From: an uncultured Collinsella sp.
Lineage (GTDB): Bacteria; Actinomycetota; Coriobacteriia; Coriobacteriales; Coriobacteriaceae
Assembly (NCBI GenBank): GCA_902478365.1
Contig: CABSKX010000025.1
Location: 1-28,500, forward strand
Direction of reading: 5' to 3'
DNA: 28,500 bases
Both the position numbers and the translations under genes were made by a program. Below the pieces are notes generated by a model. The model was not told the origin of the DNA. It searched no databases and saw only the letters and a list, made by a program, of their open reading frames with translations. Positions 21,185-28,500 of the stretch are shown piece by piece; positions within the stretch are counted from its first letter, which is position 1, and each line of letters opens with the position of its first letter.

Positions 21185-22204
21185 GTGGACCTTCGGGATT
21201 CATGTGATGACTTACGTGAGGTTCGTTGGGGCGTTTTGGGCGCTGGGAACATATCGCATCGATTTGCATCGTCGCTCAAGGAGGTGGACGGGGCACGGCT
21301 TGTGGCTGCCGCCGGTCGCACTCCTTCGCATGTTGAGGAGTTTTGCAGGGCGTTTTTGATTGATGCCGCGCACAGTTATGCCACGGCTGACGATAGCGGC
21401 GATGCGGCTTATGATGCGCTGATTGCCGACCCCGATGTCGACGCAATCTACTTGGCTCTTCCACATGGCATGCATGCGCATTGGGTCTGTCGGGCACTGC
21501 GCGCGGGAAAGGCCGTGCTGTGCGAAAAGCCGGCCGTTTTGAATGAAGAAGAGGCTCTCTCGATTGCTTCCACCTCTCGCGAGCGCGGCGTGCCATTTAT
21601 GGAGGCGATGAAAAATCGGTTTTGCCCGATGCGCACTCGCGTGAAGGACTTGCTTGCGTCGGGTGAGCTTGGCCGTATTGTCTCGATTGAAAGCGTGCAA
21701 AAGCTCGATTACGGCGAGCCTCCTTCGGGCTATCTGCTTGATTCGTTGCAGGGCGGCTGTCTATATGACATGGGCTGCTATGCGGTCGGTTGGTTTGAGG
21801 ATTTGCTCGCGGGCGCGTGCGAGGTTTCATCCCGTGAAGTTCGCTGGCGTGACGTATCAGGCGGCCGCGTCGATTGGGCCGACGAGATCCGTATGAGCGT
21901 CGGCGGTATACCCATTCATATGGTGTGCGACGGCAAAGCAACATATGAAAGCCGCTTAACGATTGTCTGTGAGCGAGGCTCGTTGGAAATCGAGCGTCTC
22001 CATCGCCCCGAGCTCGCCCATGTGAAGTATTCCGACGGTCGAACGCTCGAAATAAATGCCCCGTTTGAGATCGATGATTTCTACGGCGAAATCCAGCATG
22101 CGACCCAGCTCATCCGGGCGGGGAAACTCGAGAGTCCCGTCATGCCCCTTGCCGCCACGCAGCGCTGCGCGCGCATTATCGATGCGATTCGCTTGAAACT
22201 TTAG
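21185..22204 (+). CDS. Gfo/Idh/MocA-family oxidoreductase
   Basis: A 339-residue predicted NAD(P)-dependent dehydrogenase of sugars, dihydrodiols or similar compounds. The Rossmann motif is WGVLGAGNISHRFASSL, the family EKP motif is VLCEKPAVLNEEEA, and the C-terminal domain holds GGCLYDMGCYAVGW. It belongs to the same broad family as the gene at 12666-13772 but is clearly a different member. The GTG at 21185 has AAGGGGG five bases upstream; an in-frame ATG at 21107 would run through the hairpin repeat. It is flanked on both sides by copies of that repeat. The substrate is unknown. Confidence 0.9.
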   Translation: MDLRDSCDDLREVRWGVLGAGNISHRFASSLKEVDGARLVAAAGRTPSHVEEFCRAFLIDAAHSYATADDSGDAAYDALIADPDVDAIYLALPHGMHAHWVCRALRAGKAVLCEKPAVLNEEEALSIASTSRERGVPFMEAMKNRFCPMRTRVKDLLASGELGRIVSIESVQKLDYGEPPSGYLLDSLQGGCLYDMGCYAVGWFEDLLAGACEVSSREVRWRDVSGGRVDWADEIRMSVGGIPIHMVCDGKATYESRLTIVCERGSLEIERLHRPELAHVKYSDGRTLEINAPFEIDDFYGEIQHATQLIRAGKLESPVMPLAATQRCARIIDAIRLKL

Positions 22205-22253
22205 TGCGTGGGGGCATGGCGCCAGCGCCCGGAATGCCTTGGAGGCCTTTGCC

Positions 22254-22336
22254 CCTGATGCCCCTTTTATAACTTGCGGTGGAATACGGTCTGTTTGCGC
22301 CAAAATAGGGCACCAATAGACCGTATTTCACCGCAA
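22254..22336. repeat. Intergenic hairpin repeat, copy 2
   Basis: Its first 33 bases (22254-22286) equal the first 33 of copy 1. The stem joins 22274-22297 with 22314-22336. The middle of the stem differs from copy 1 (CGGTCT instead of AGTTCC on the left), and the right arm differs to match (AGACCG instead of GGAACT), so pairing is preserved. Two further differences give G-U pairs. Confidence 0.9.
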
Positions 22337-22357
22337 CTGATGAGGAGGGAGCTGGAG

Positions 22358-23224
22358 ATGCTGACGATCGGGTGTCATCTTTCGACGACGAAGGGCTATC
22401 GGGCAATGGGGGAGACGGCGTTGTCCATTGGCGCCAATACCTTTGCGTTCTTTACGCGCAACCCGCGCGGTGGCAAGGCAAAAGAACTTGACATGGATGA
22501 CGTGGCGGCTCTGCGCGAGCTTATGTCGCAAAACGACTTTGGACCGCTGGTGGCGCATGCCCCGTATACCTACAACCCCTGTTCTGCCAAAGAGCGGGCG
22601 CGCGAGTTCGCCTTGGAGGCTATGGCAGAGGACCTGCGGCGCATGGAGGCGCTGCCCGGCAACTACTACAACTTCCATCCCGGTGCGCATGTGGGGCAGG
22701 GCTCCGACGCCGGCATTCAGATGATTGTCGACGCCCTGTGTCAGGTGATGTTTGAGGGCCAGCAGACGACGGTGCTGCTCGAGACCATGTCGGGCAAGGG
22801 CACCGAGGTGGGCCGCAGCTTTGAGGAACTGGCGCTCATCATTGAGGGTGTTGCCGGCAAACGCCCCGAGCTGTCGGCCAAGCTGGGCGTTTGCCTAGAC
22901 ACCTGCCATGTGAGCGATGCCGGCTACGACATCATCCATGATCTGGACGGCGTACTCGACGAGTTCGACCGCGTGGTGGGTATCGATCGCTTGCATGCCG
23001 TACACATCAACGATTCGAAGAACTCTTGTGGCGCCCATAAAGATCGTCACGAGTGCATCGGCAAGGGATACCTTGGCAGTGAGGAATTTGGTGGAGGTAT
23101 GCAGGTTATGCAGAATATTGTATCGAATGGCCACTTGCGTTCGCTGCCGTTTATTTTGGAGACTCCGAACGAACTTGCAGGTTATGCAGCTGAAATTAGA
23201 CTATTAAGGTCATTGCAGCAGTAA
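22358..23224 (+). CDS. nfo: Endonuclease IV (AP endonuclease)
   Basis: Cleaves DNA 5' of abasic sites in base-excision repair, using three zinc ions. The 288-residue product shows the family ligands and signatures in order: IGCHLSTTKG, AHAPYTYN, NFHPGAHVG, LLETMSGKGTEVG, CLDTCHVSDAGYD, HINDSKNSCGAHKDRHECIGKG and FILETP. The length is typical. The ATG at 22358 has GAGGAGGGA eight bases upstream; an in-frame ATG at 22274 would lie within the hairpin repeat and is rejected. Confidence 0.97.
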   Translation: MLTIGCHLSTTKGYRAMGETALSIGANTFAFFTRNPRGGKAKELDMDDVAALRELMSQNDFGPLVAHAPYTYNPCSAKERAREFALEAMAEDLRRMEALPGNYYNFHPGAHVGQGSDAGIQMIVDALCQVMFEGQQTTVLLETMSGKGTEVGRSFEELALIIEGVAGKRPELSAKLGVCLDTCHVSDAGYDIIHDLDGVLDEFDRVVGIDRLHAVHINDSKNSCGAHKDRHECIGKGYLGSEEFGGGMQVMQNIVSNGHLRSLPFILETPNELAGYAAEIRLLRSLQQ

Positions 23225-23285
23225 TGACTGTCACAAAGTAGAGTATTCCATTCACGTTATGGGTTTGTTTCAATCAGTTTTCTCA

Positions 23286-23314
23286 TTGCAGATTCGTAAT
23301 TCCGGGTGCATAAT
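23286..23314 (+). promoter_or_regulatory. Promoter of the amino-acid transporter operon
   Basis: TTGCAG (23286-23291) and CATAAT (23309-23314) are separated by exactly 17 bases, about 58 bases before the binding-protein gene. Confidence 0.75.
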
Positions 23315-23371
23315 AGCCAACAGTTTTTGCAGACCTCTGAATCAAACGAGGTCACCGGAAGGAGACTGATT

Positions 23372-24232
23372 ATGAAGCTGAAGAAGCTTGGCGCATTTGC
23401 CGCCACGGGTGCTATGGCGCTCGCCCTTGCTCTGACGGGCTGCGGTTCGTCCAACGCCACCTCTGGTTCTGATGCCGGTTCCAGCAGCTCTGACGACGCT
23501 AAGGTCGAGAAGGTCGACGGCTCCAAGGAGTACGCGCTCGTCAAGGACGGCACGCTGACCGTCGGCACCTCTGCCGAGTACGCGCCGTTTGAGTACAAGG
23601 ATGACAACGGCGACTACCAGGGCTTTGACCTTGAGCTCATCAAGGCTATCGGTGACAAGCTGGGCCTGGATGTCGAGTACGTCAACAATGACTTTGACAC
23701 GCTGGTTCCGGGTGTCGCTTCGGGCGCCAAGTACGACGTCTCCATCGCGGCTATCACCGACACGCCCGAGCGTGAGAAGGAAGTCACTTTCTCCGATTCC
23801 TACTACATGGACGATCAGGCTATCGTGACCAAGGCCGATAACACCGACATCACGGCCGACAACTACAGCGAGAAGCTCAACAACGCCGACGCTACCATCA
23901 TCGTTCAGTCTGGCTCGACCGCCGAGTCTTTTGCCCAGGAGAACTTCCCCAAGGCCAAGATCGTCCCCTACAAGGACGCTACCGAGTGCTTCAGCGCCCT
24001 GCAGTCCGATAAGGGCGACGCCGTAGTCACCAACCGCTCCGTTGCCAGCCAGCTGACCGCCGAGCAGTTCAACACCTGCCAGACCATTAAGCAGATCAGC
24101 ACCGGCGAGGAGTACGCCATCGCCATCAACCAGGGTAACACCAAGCTCAAGGAAGACATCAACCAGGCCATCAAGGACCTGACCGACGACGGTACCATTG
24201 ACGCCCTCATGGCTAAGTACAACATCAAGTAA
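23372..24232 (+). CDS. Polar amino-acid ABC transporter, substrate-binding lipoprotein
   Basis: A 286-residue extracellular binding protein anchored by lipid: the signal peptide ends in the lipobox LALTGC with C24 the lipidated cysteine, then a Ser/Gly/Asp linker. The mature domain (GTLTVGTSAEYAPFEYKDDNGDYQGFDLELIKAIGDKLG, YDVSIAAITDTPEREKEVTFS) is the family 3 solute-binding fold for polar amino acids. AAGGAG lies eight bases before the ATG. It opens a three-gene operon. A hairpin with a short T tract just after the stop probably lowers expression of the permease and ATPase relative to this protein. The ligand (for example Gln, Glu, Cys or His) cannot be told by eye. Confidence 0.95.
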   Translation: MKLKKLGAFAATGAMALALALTGCGSSNATSGSDAGSSSSDDAKVEKVDGSKEYALVKDGTLTVGTSAEYAPFEYKDDNGDYQGFDLELIKAIGDKLGLDVEYVNNDFDTLVPGVASGAKYDVSIAAITDTPEREKEVTFSDSYYMDDQAIVTKADNTDITADNYSEKLNNADATIIVQSGSTAESFAQENFPKAKIVPYKDATECFSALQSDKGDAVVTNRSVASQLTAEQFNTCQTIKQISTGEEYAIAINQGNTKLKEDINQAIKDLTDDGTIDALMAKYNIK

Positions 24233-24253
24233 AATAGCTACTTGATTGCTCGC

Positions 24254-24285
24254 GGGCCCTTTCCGTTTTGGCGGAGAGGGCCTTT
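24254..24285 (+). terminator. Partial terminator between binding protein and permease genes
   Basis: GGCCCTTTCCG (24255-24265) pairs with CGGAGAGGGCC (24272-24282) with one G-U pair, followed by TTTG. As it sits inside an operon, it is best read as an attenuator or mRNA 3' stabiliser. Confidence 0.7.
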
Positions 24286-24350
24286 GCGCTTCTCTTGACG
24301 GAGAGTATTTCCGTCTCGTTTTGCCGGCAACTTCTACGATAGGAGCCACC

Positions 24351-25712
24351 TTGTCTCGACTGAACAAAGGGGCCGCGGAGCAGCGTTTTCCACTGCCCGC
24401 CTTGCTCCAAAAGCTAGCCTGCGCCATGGCCGTGGCGCTCGCGCTGGTGTGCGCAGGGGCATATGCGCCCACGACCGCCCAGGCGCTTGAGACCGCAAAG
24501 ATTACCGCCCGACCCAACACTGGTTCGGGCAGCGCTGTGGTCGGCGGTACCGAGACGCGCATTACCTGGGAGGTCCAGGCCGATGCCGACGAGGAGCTGA
24601 GCGGTCTTTCGCTGACGTTTGTCGACGGCACGACGTTTGGTACCGATGACACGCGATTGACGATGCTCTCGGGCGAGGACCTCATGGATCGTACGCCCAT
24701 GAAGCCCACGTGCAAGGCTGACGGCCAGACGCTCAAGATCGACTTTGGCGAGACGGCGCCTGCCGGCGGCTTTTTCCGTGTCGAGGTTTACGGCGTGACC
24801 TTCCCCGTCGAGGGCGGCGATGAGGCCTTTAGCGGCACCTGCACTTTGGCCGATGGCTCGACCAAGAAGATTTCCAAGATTCCTTCCGTCGAGATCAAGG
24901 GCGTGACGGCATTCGATAACTTCCTGGCCGATCTTAAGGAGCAGCCGTGGGTCGAGGCCTGGAACTCCAATATGTTCCTGCGCCTGTTCTTAAACCCGGT
25001 CATTTTGGTCCAAAGCCTGCCGATCGTCTTTAAGGGCTTCCTTATGTCGCTCTCGATCGTGCTCGTGGCATTTCCGTTGGCCATTCCCTTTGGCTTTGCG
25101 CTGTCGCTCATGCGCATTTCCAAGTCGCGTATCCTTCGTTGTCTTGCCGGCATCTATGTGAATATCATCCGCGGTACGCCGGCGTTCCTGCAGATCTACA
25201 TCGCGTTCTTTGGCCTGCCGCTGGCCGGCGTCAAGGTTGACGACTATGTGCTGGGCGTTATCGTCATGGCCATGAACTCGTCTGCGTACCTGTGCGAGAT
25301 TTTCCGTGCCGGTATTCAGTCGATCCCCAAGGGCCAAAACGAGGCCGCTCGCTCGCTGGGCATGAATGCCTTCCAGACACTGCTCTACGTTATGATTCCG
25401 CAGACGTTCCGCAATGTCCTGCCTACGCTGACCAGTGAGTTCATCCTGCTTTACAAGGATACGTCGCTGCTCGCGGCCGTGGGCGTGGTCGAGATCGTCA
25501 TGAACGCCCGCACCATCGTGGCCACGACGGGCTCCATCACGCCGTATGTGGTTGCCGCCCTGTTCTACCTGGTCATCACCCTGCCGCTTGCGCGCTTGGT
25601 GAGCGGTCTTGAGGCGAGGCTGCTGGGTACGGCCGAAACCAAAAAGAAGCGTCCCACCAAGAGCGCCGGACAGGTCGTCGCGACGCCCGCCGATCACATC
25701 GCCGGTCTGTAA
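24351..25712 (+). CDS. Polar amino-acid ABC transporter permease with N-terminal extracytoplasmic domain
   Basis: A 453-residue fusion. Residues of about 17-45 form a signal-like transmembrane helix ending near TAQALE. About residues 46-200 are a beta-rich, Gly/Thr/Asp-rich extracytoplasmic domain (TARPNTGSGSAVVGGTETRITWEVQADADEELSGLSLTFVDG) that I do not recognise. From about 220 the HisM/GlnP-type membrane domain follows, with the EAA loop EAARSLGMNAFQTLLYVMIPQ near 330-350. Typical permeases of this family are only 215-250 residues. The TTG start at 24351 is chosen because AGGAG lies five bases upstream; the longer frame from 24246 overlaps the terminator. The ATPase gene follows after 12 bases. 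Confidence 0.9.
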   Translation: MSRLNKGAAEQRFPLPALLQKLACAMAVALALVCAGAYAPTTAQALETAKITARPNTGSGSAVVGGTETRITWEVQADADEELSGLSLTFVDGTTFGTDDTRLTMLSGEDLMDRTPMKPTCKADGQTLKIDFGETAPAGGFFRVEVYGVTFPVEGGDEAFSGTCTLADGSTKKISKIPSVEIKGVTAFDNFLADLKEQPWVEAWNSNMFLRLFLNPVILVQSLPIVFKGFLMSLSIVLVAFPLAIPFGFALSLMRISKSRILRCLAGIYVNIIRGTPAFLQIYIAFFGLPLAGVKVDDYVLGVIVMAMNSSAYLCEIFRAGIQSIPKGQNEAARSLGMNAFQTLLYVMIPQTFRNVLPTLTSEFILLYKDTSLLAAVGVVEIVMNARTIVATTGSITPYVVAALFYLVITLPLARLVSGLEARLLGTAETKKKRPTKSAGQVVATPADHIAGL

Positions 25713-25724
25713 GGAGGTCCTATC

Positions 25725-26477
<753 letters not shown>

Positions 26478-26502
26478 CCGCTTTATATGACTGACATAGC
26501 AG

Positions 26503-26538
26503 AAAACGGGAGCCGGATGTGATCCGGCTCCCGTTTTT
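26503..26538 (+). terminator. Terminator of the amino-acid transporter operon
   Basis: AAACGGGAGCCGGAT pairs perfectly with ATCCGGCTCCCGTTT around a three-base GTG loop, with a T run on the right arm and an A run on the left. It could also work on the minus strand for the flavodoxin gene. Confidence 0.95.
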
Positions 26539-26594
26539 GTTAGGACGCGAATGTGTTTTGGTGCAGAGCGCGTTGCGGGCGGAGCTCATTGCCG

Positions 26595-27014
26595 CTAGGC
26601 GAGCTCGACTCCAAGGGCGCGGCAGGCCGCCTCGCCCTCATCGTCGGGCGCATCGTAGCAAATGACGGAATCGACGACGTTGACGCCCGCCTCGTCGGCA
26701 TCGGCCTTCCAGTTGTCCATCCACTCGCCCTCGGCCCACGAGTAGGAGCCAAAGAGGACGACCTTCTTATCGCCGAGGGTCTCCTTGACCTCGTCCCACA
26801 TAGGCTGGAACTCGTCATACTCAAGCTCCTCGGAACCCATGGCGGGGCAGCCGAAGGCAATGGCGTCATAGCCGGCGGCCTTGTCTGCGGAGAAGTCGGC
26901 GCAGGAGATGACCTCTGCCTCGGCGCCGGCATCGGTTGCGCCCTCGGCGACGAGGTTTGCCATGGCCTCGGTGTTGCCCGTGCCACTCCAGTAGACGACT
27001 GCGATCTTGCTCAT
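26595..27014 (-). CDS. Short-chain flavodoxin
   Basis: A 139-residue FMN-binding electron carrier. The phosphate loop WSGTGNTEAMA (residues 9-19), the isoalloxazine loops AFGCPAMGSEELEYDEF and FGSYSWAEGEWMDNW, and the acidic character are typical of anaerobe flavodoxins. It can replace ferredoxin when iron is short. GAAAGGA precedes the ATG. It follows the DUF3793 gene by 46 bases on the same strand, and the two probably share the iron-box-like promoter upstream of that gene. Confidence 0.95.
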   Translation of the reverse strand: MSKIAVVYWSGTGNTEAMANLVAEGATDAGAEAEVISCADFSADKAAGYDAIAFGCPAMGSEELEYDEFQPMWDEVKETLGDKKVVLFGSYSWAEGEWMDNWKADADEAGVNVVDSVICYDAPDDEGEAACRALGVELA

Positions 27015-27060
27015 ATGTTTTCCTTTCGGTTGTGCGGCGTGCGGCCGCGATTTGTATGCT

Positions 27061-27765
27061 CTATCGGGTTGCCTGGACAAGTTGTCCCAGGGTGCAGCCC
27101 TGTTGATAGATGTAGGTAAGGTATTGCGTGCATGCGCGATAGGAATCGAAGGTCGTGAGTGCCTGCTCAACGTTTGTGTATACCTTCCATGCGCCAAAGA
27201 CCTTATAGTTTTCGCCGTGCTGGACGATAAACTGATGGACATCTTCGTAGGGATAGCCCAAAAAATAGCCAATTTCGTGGGGGAACTCGCACATGCACCC
27301 CGTATCGCAGTGCCTATTTCGCGCGAGTGCGCAGACGCTGCCGTCATAGGCGCTTTCTGCGGCATTGCTGCTTGCCAGCGTGATGCGCGCGGCGAGATGC
27401 ACCAGTGATGCGGGCAGGTTGTGGACATCGTAACCTTCGGCGGCAAGCGCCGTCGTGGCGCGGGGGTCGGAGAGGTATCGCATGAGGTCCGCAGGGCGGT
27501 ACACATAGATGAGCGCTCCGCAGGGGCGCCAGACCAAAACGCTCATATGGATCCCGAGTGGCTGGAGCTCGCGGTTGCATTGGGCTATGACGGCGAGCAG
27601 GCGAGAGCGTCGCCCTTCGATATGGGCGGCGCCGGGTTTTCCGTTTTGGTTGGCGTAAACGCCGGGATAGGTAAAGAGCGATGCCGGCTTGATGCTCGCG
27701 AGCGTGGGGGAGCAGTTGCGCACGACCGCTGCCTGAAACGTTGGAATGTCTATGGTTCGAGTCAC
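27061..27765 (-). CDS. DUF3793 family protein
   Basis: A 234-residue protein of unknown function. The C-terminal segment CEFPHEIGYFLGYPYEDVHQFIVQHGENYKVFGAWKVYTNVEQALTTFDSYRACT is the hallmark of DUF3793, with cysteines at HCDTGCMCEF. DUF3793 genes are often found beside flavodoxin and iron-uptake genes, and that holds here. The GTG start at 27765 has GAAGGAG four bases upstream; an ATG at 27786 would lie upstream of that site. The promoter at 27803-27830 carries two related 11-mers suited to an iron-responsive repressor. Confidence 0.88.
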   Translation of the reverse strand: MTRTIDIPTFQAAVVRNCSPTLASIKPASLFTYPGVYANQNGKPGAAHIEGRRSRLLAVIAQCNRELQPLGIHMSVLVWRPCGALIYVYRPADLMRYLSDPRATTALAAEGYDVHNLPASLVHLAARITLASSNAAESAYDGSVCALARNRHCDTGCMCEFPHEIGYFLGYPYEDVHQFIVQHGENYKVFGAWKVYTNVEQALTTFDSYRACTQYLTYIYQQGCTLGQLVQATR

Positions 27766-27787
27766 GGCGCTCCTTCTGGTCCTCACT

Positions 27788-27826
27788 GTTAGCCTAGGAA
27801 AACTTATACACGAAAGTAAGCCTTGG
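27788..27826. promoter_or_regulatory. Two iron-box-like 11-mers at the DUF3793/flavodoxin promoter
   Basis: GTTAGCCTAGG (27788-27798) and GTAAGCCTTGG (27816-27826) differ at two positions and are 28 bases apart. The first shares the core GTTAGCCTA with the DtxR/IdeR consensus. One lies between -35 and -10 of the minus-strand promoter and the other just downstream of its -10, which is a classic repressor arrangement. Confidence 0.6.
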
Positions 27827-27830
27827 TCAA
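27803..27830 (-). promoter_or_regulatory. Promoter of the DUF3793-flavodoxin operon
   Basis: On the minus strand TTGACC (27830-27825) and TATAAG (27808-27803) are 16 bases apart, about 38 bases before the GTG start of the DUF3793 gene. Confidence 0.75.
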
Positions 27831-27891
27831 CTAAAAAGTTTGAACAGGGAAACTAATTGACCGAACGGACATGTTTTTGGGTTAAGATGGG

Positions 27892-27910
27892 GACACCCCA
27901 TGGGGGTATC
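27892..27910. promoter_or_regulatory. CsoR-like operator upstream of the heavy-metal-domain gene
   Basis: GACACCCC-ATG-GGGGTATC is an 8-3-8 inverted repeat with one G-T mismatch pair. It resembles the TACCCC/GGGGTA operators of copper sensors of the CsoR family. It lies four bases after TAAGAT (27883-27888), a likely -10 whose TTGACC partner (27857-27862) is rather far at 20 bases, and 28 bases before the ATG. Confidence 0.65.
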
Positions 27911-27938
27911 TAGATAGGGCTACTTGAAAGGGGAACGC

Positions 27939-28322
27939 ATGAGTGACTTGCTCAACCCTGCGAATCTCATTGTGCTTGCCGTGATTGTCGTTGGGATGTT
28001 CTTTGGCCTGCGGCGCATTGTCGCTTCGACACACGGGAAGAGTTGTTGCAGCGATGGCGCGAGCGGCAAGAAGGCCAAAAAGGTTGTTGTGACGGATACC
28101 GATCCGTCCCACTACCCCTATAGCGATGAGTTGCTCATCGGCGGCATGAGCTGCGACGGCTGCGCCCGGAATGTGACCAATGCCCTCAATGCGCTTGATG
28201 GCGTGTGGGCTACGGTGACGTATGCGGACCACACGGCACGCGTGCGCTCGAAGCGCCCGGTTGATCGCGACACACTCGAGATGGCAGTGAGGGGCGCGGG
28301 CTATTTCGTTATGAAAATGTAG
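27939..28322 (+). CDS. Membrane-anchored heavy-metal-associated (HMA) domain protein
   Basis: A 127-residue fusion. Residues 8-24 are one transmembrane helix, followed by RRIVASTHGKSCCSDG, which resembles the small FeoB-associated Cys-rich membrane proteins (vicinal C36-C37). Residues of about 63-127 are an HMA ferredoxin-like domain with the metal motif GMSCDGC (C72, C75) and the closing VRGAGYFV. It is expected to bind copper or a similar soft metal on the cytoplasmic face. AAAGGGG lies five bases before the ATG at 27939; the ATG at 27924 is rejected. The CsoR-like operator upstream suggests induction by copper, while the FeoB-like part and the neighbouring operon hint at iron. Confidence 0.85.
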   Translation: MSDLLNPANLIVLAVIVVGMFFGLRRIVASTHGKSCCSDGASGKKAKKVVVTDTDPSHYPYSDELLIGGMSCDGCARNVTNALNALDGVWATVTYADHTARVRSKRPVDRDTLEMAVRGAGYFVMKM

Positions 28323-28500
28323 GCGTTGCCCTCTCCGGTGGGTACCGGCCTCCTGCCCACTGTGACTATCGGCATCCAAAAATTTGCGCAAAAAATAATC
28401 TTTAGATGCGGCAAAAGTGGAGTTTGGTGACGGTTTGCGCGGAATGGTTGATTTTCAATCTCAACGCAACAGCCTGAACGGACCCCGCGTTTCCGCAGCT
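28323..28500. other. Window end without a recognised gene
   Basis: No ORF or RNA gene is recognised here. CGGTGGG and CCCACTG near 28338-28363 could form a 7-bp stem after the HMA gene, but no T run follows. The stretch from about 28380 on is A-rich in places and may be upstream sequence of a gene beyond the window. Confidence 0.5.

Noticed and set aside
23342..24736. A 464-codon minus-strand frame opposite the binding-protein and permease genes
   Set aside because: It spans two real genes and the hairpin between them, and its Val/Leu/Gly-rich translation has no domain features.

Overview
The window looks like chromosomal DNA from a high-GC, anaerobic actinobacterium of the Coriobacteriia, most likely a Collinsella-type gut bacterium. 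This rests on high GC with GC-rich third codon positions, strong AGGAGG-like ribosome sites with many GTG/TTG starts, a class III (oxygen-sensitive) ribonucleotide reductase, two-[4Fe-4S] reductases, flavodoxin and DUF3793. The genus is an inference from protein style, not from a database search. No integrase, transposase, phage gene or CRISPR array is visible.

Layout. 1-2262: a cut tRNA-Gly, a GH13 alpha-glucosidase, then tRNA-Gly and tRNA-Val behind a strong promoter. 2307-6114: a NrdR-box promoter and a long structured leader, nrdD, an intergenic region rich in palindromes, and nrdG. 6182-7851: a folate cluster, folE - HD hydrolase - folB. 7858-9722 (minus): a YgjP-like metallopeptidase and an M19 dipeptidase. 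9843-11733: a SlyD-like FKBP, a UreE-like metallochaperone and a Cof-type HAD phosphatase. 11811-15333 (minus): a PerR-like regulator, acylphosphatase, Gfo/Idh/MocA oxidoreductase, RNase HI and a LysR regulator. 15354-16918: LysR operator, promoter, a leader with a 17-codon upstream ORF, and the O-acetylhomoserine sulfhydrylase gene. 17230-18402: a secreted protein and a small membrane protein. 18512-19756 (minus): a ketopantoate reductase-like gene and a small unknown gene. 19904-23224: an Fe-S aldo/keto reductase, a second Gfo/Idh/MocA gene and endonuclease IV, separated by two copies of one hairpin repeat. 23286-26538: a polar amino-acid ABC transporter with an unusual permease. 26595-27765 (minus): flavodoxin and DUF3793, facing a heavy-metal-domain membrane protein at 27939-28322.

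The genes mostly serve housekeeping metabolism: anaerobic dNTP synthesis, tetrahydropterin/folate, homocysteine synthesis, amino-acid uptake, base-excision repair and metal or redox handling. The most distinctive content is regulatory. The metY leader has a 17-codon ORF with an ideal Shine-Dalgarno whose ribosome site lies in mutually exclusive hairpins. The nrdD leader also has alternative pairings. The DUF3793/flavodoxin promoter carries two copies of an iron-box-like site, and the heavy-metal gene carries a CsoR-like operator. Two intergenic hairpins share sequence but differ, with compensation, in mid-stem. On the protein side the points of note are the SlyD/UreE-like pair without urease in view, the HD hydrolase inside a folate cluster, and the amino-acid permease carrying a large extracytoplasmic domain.
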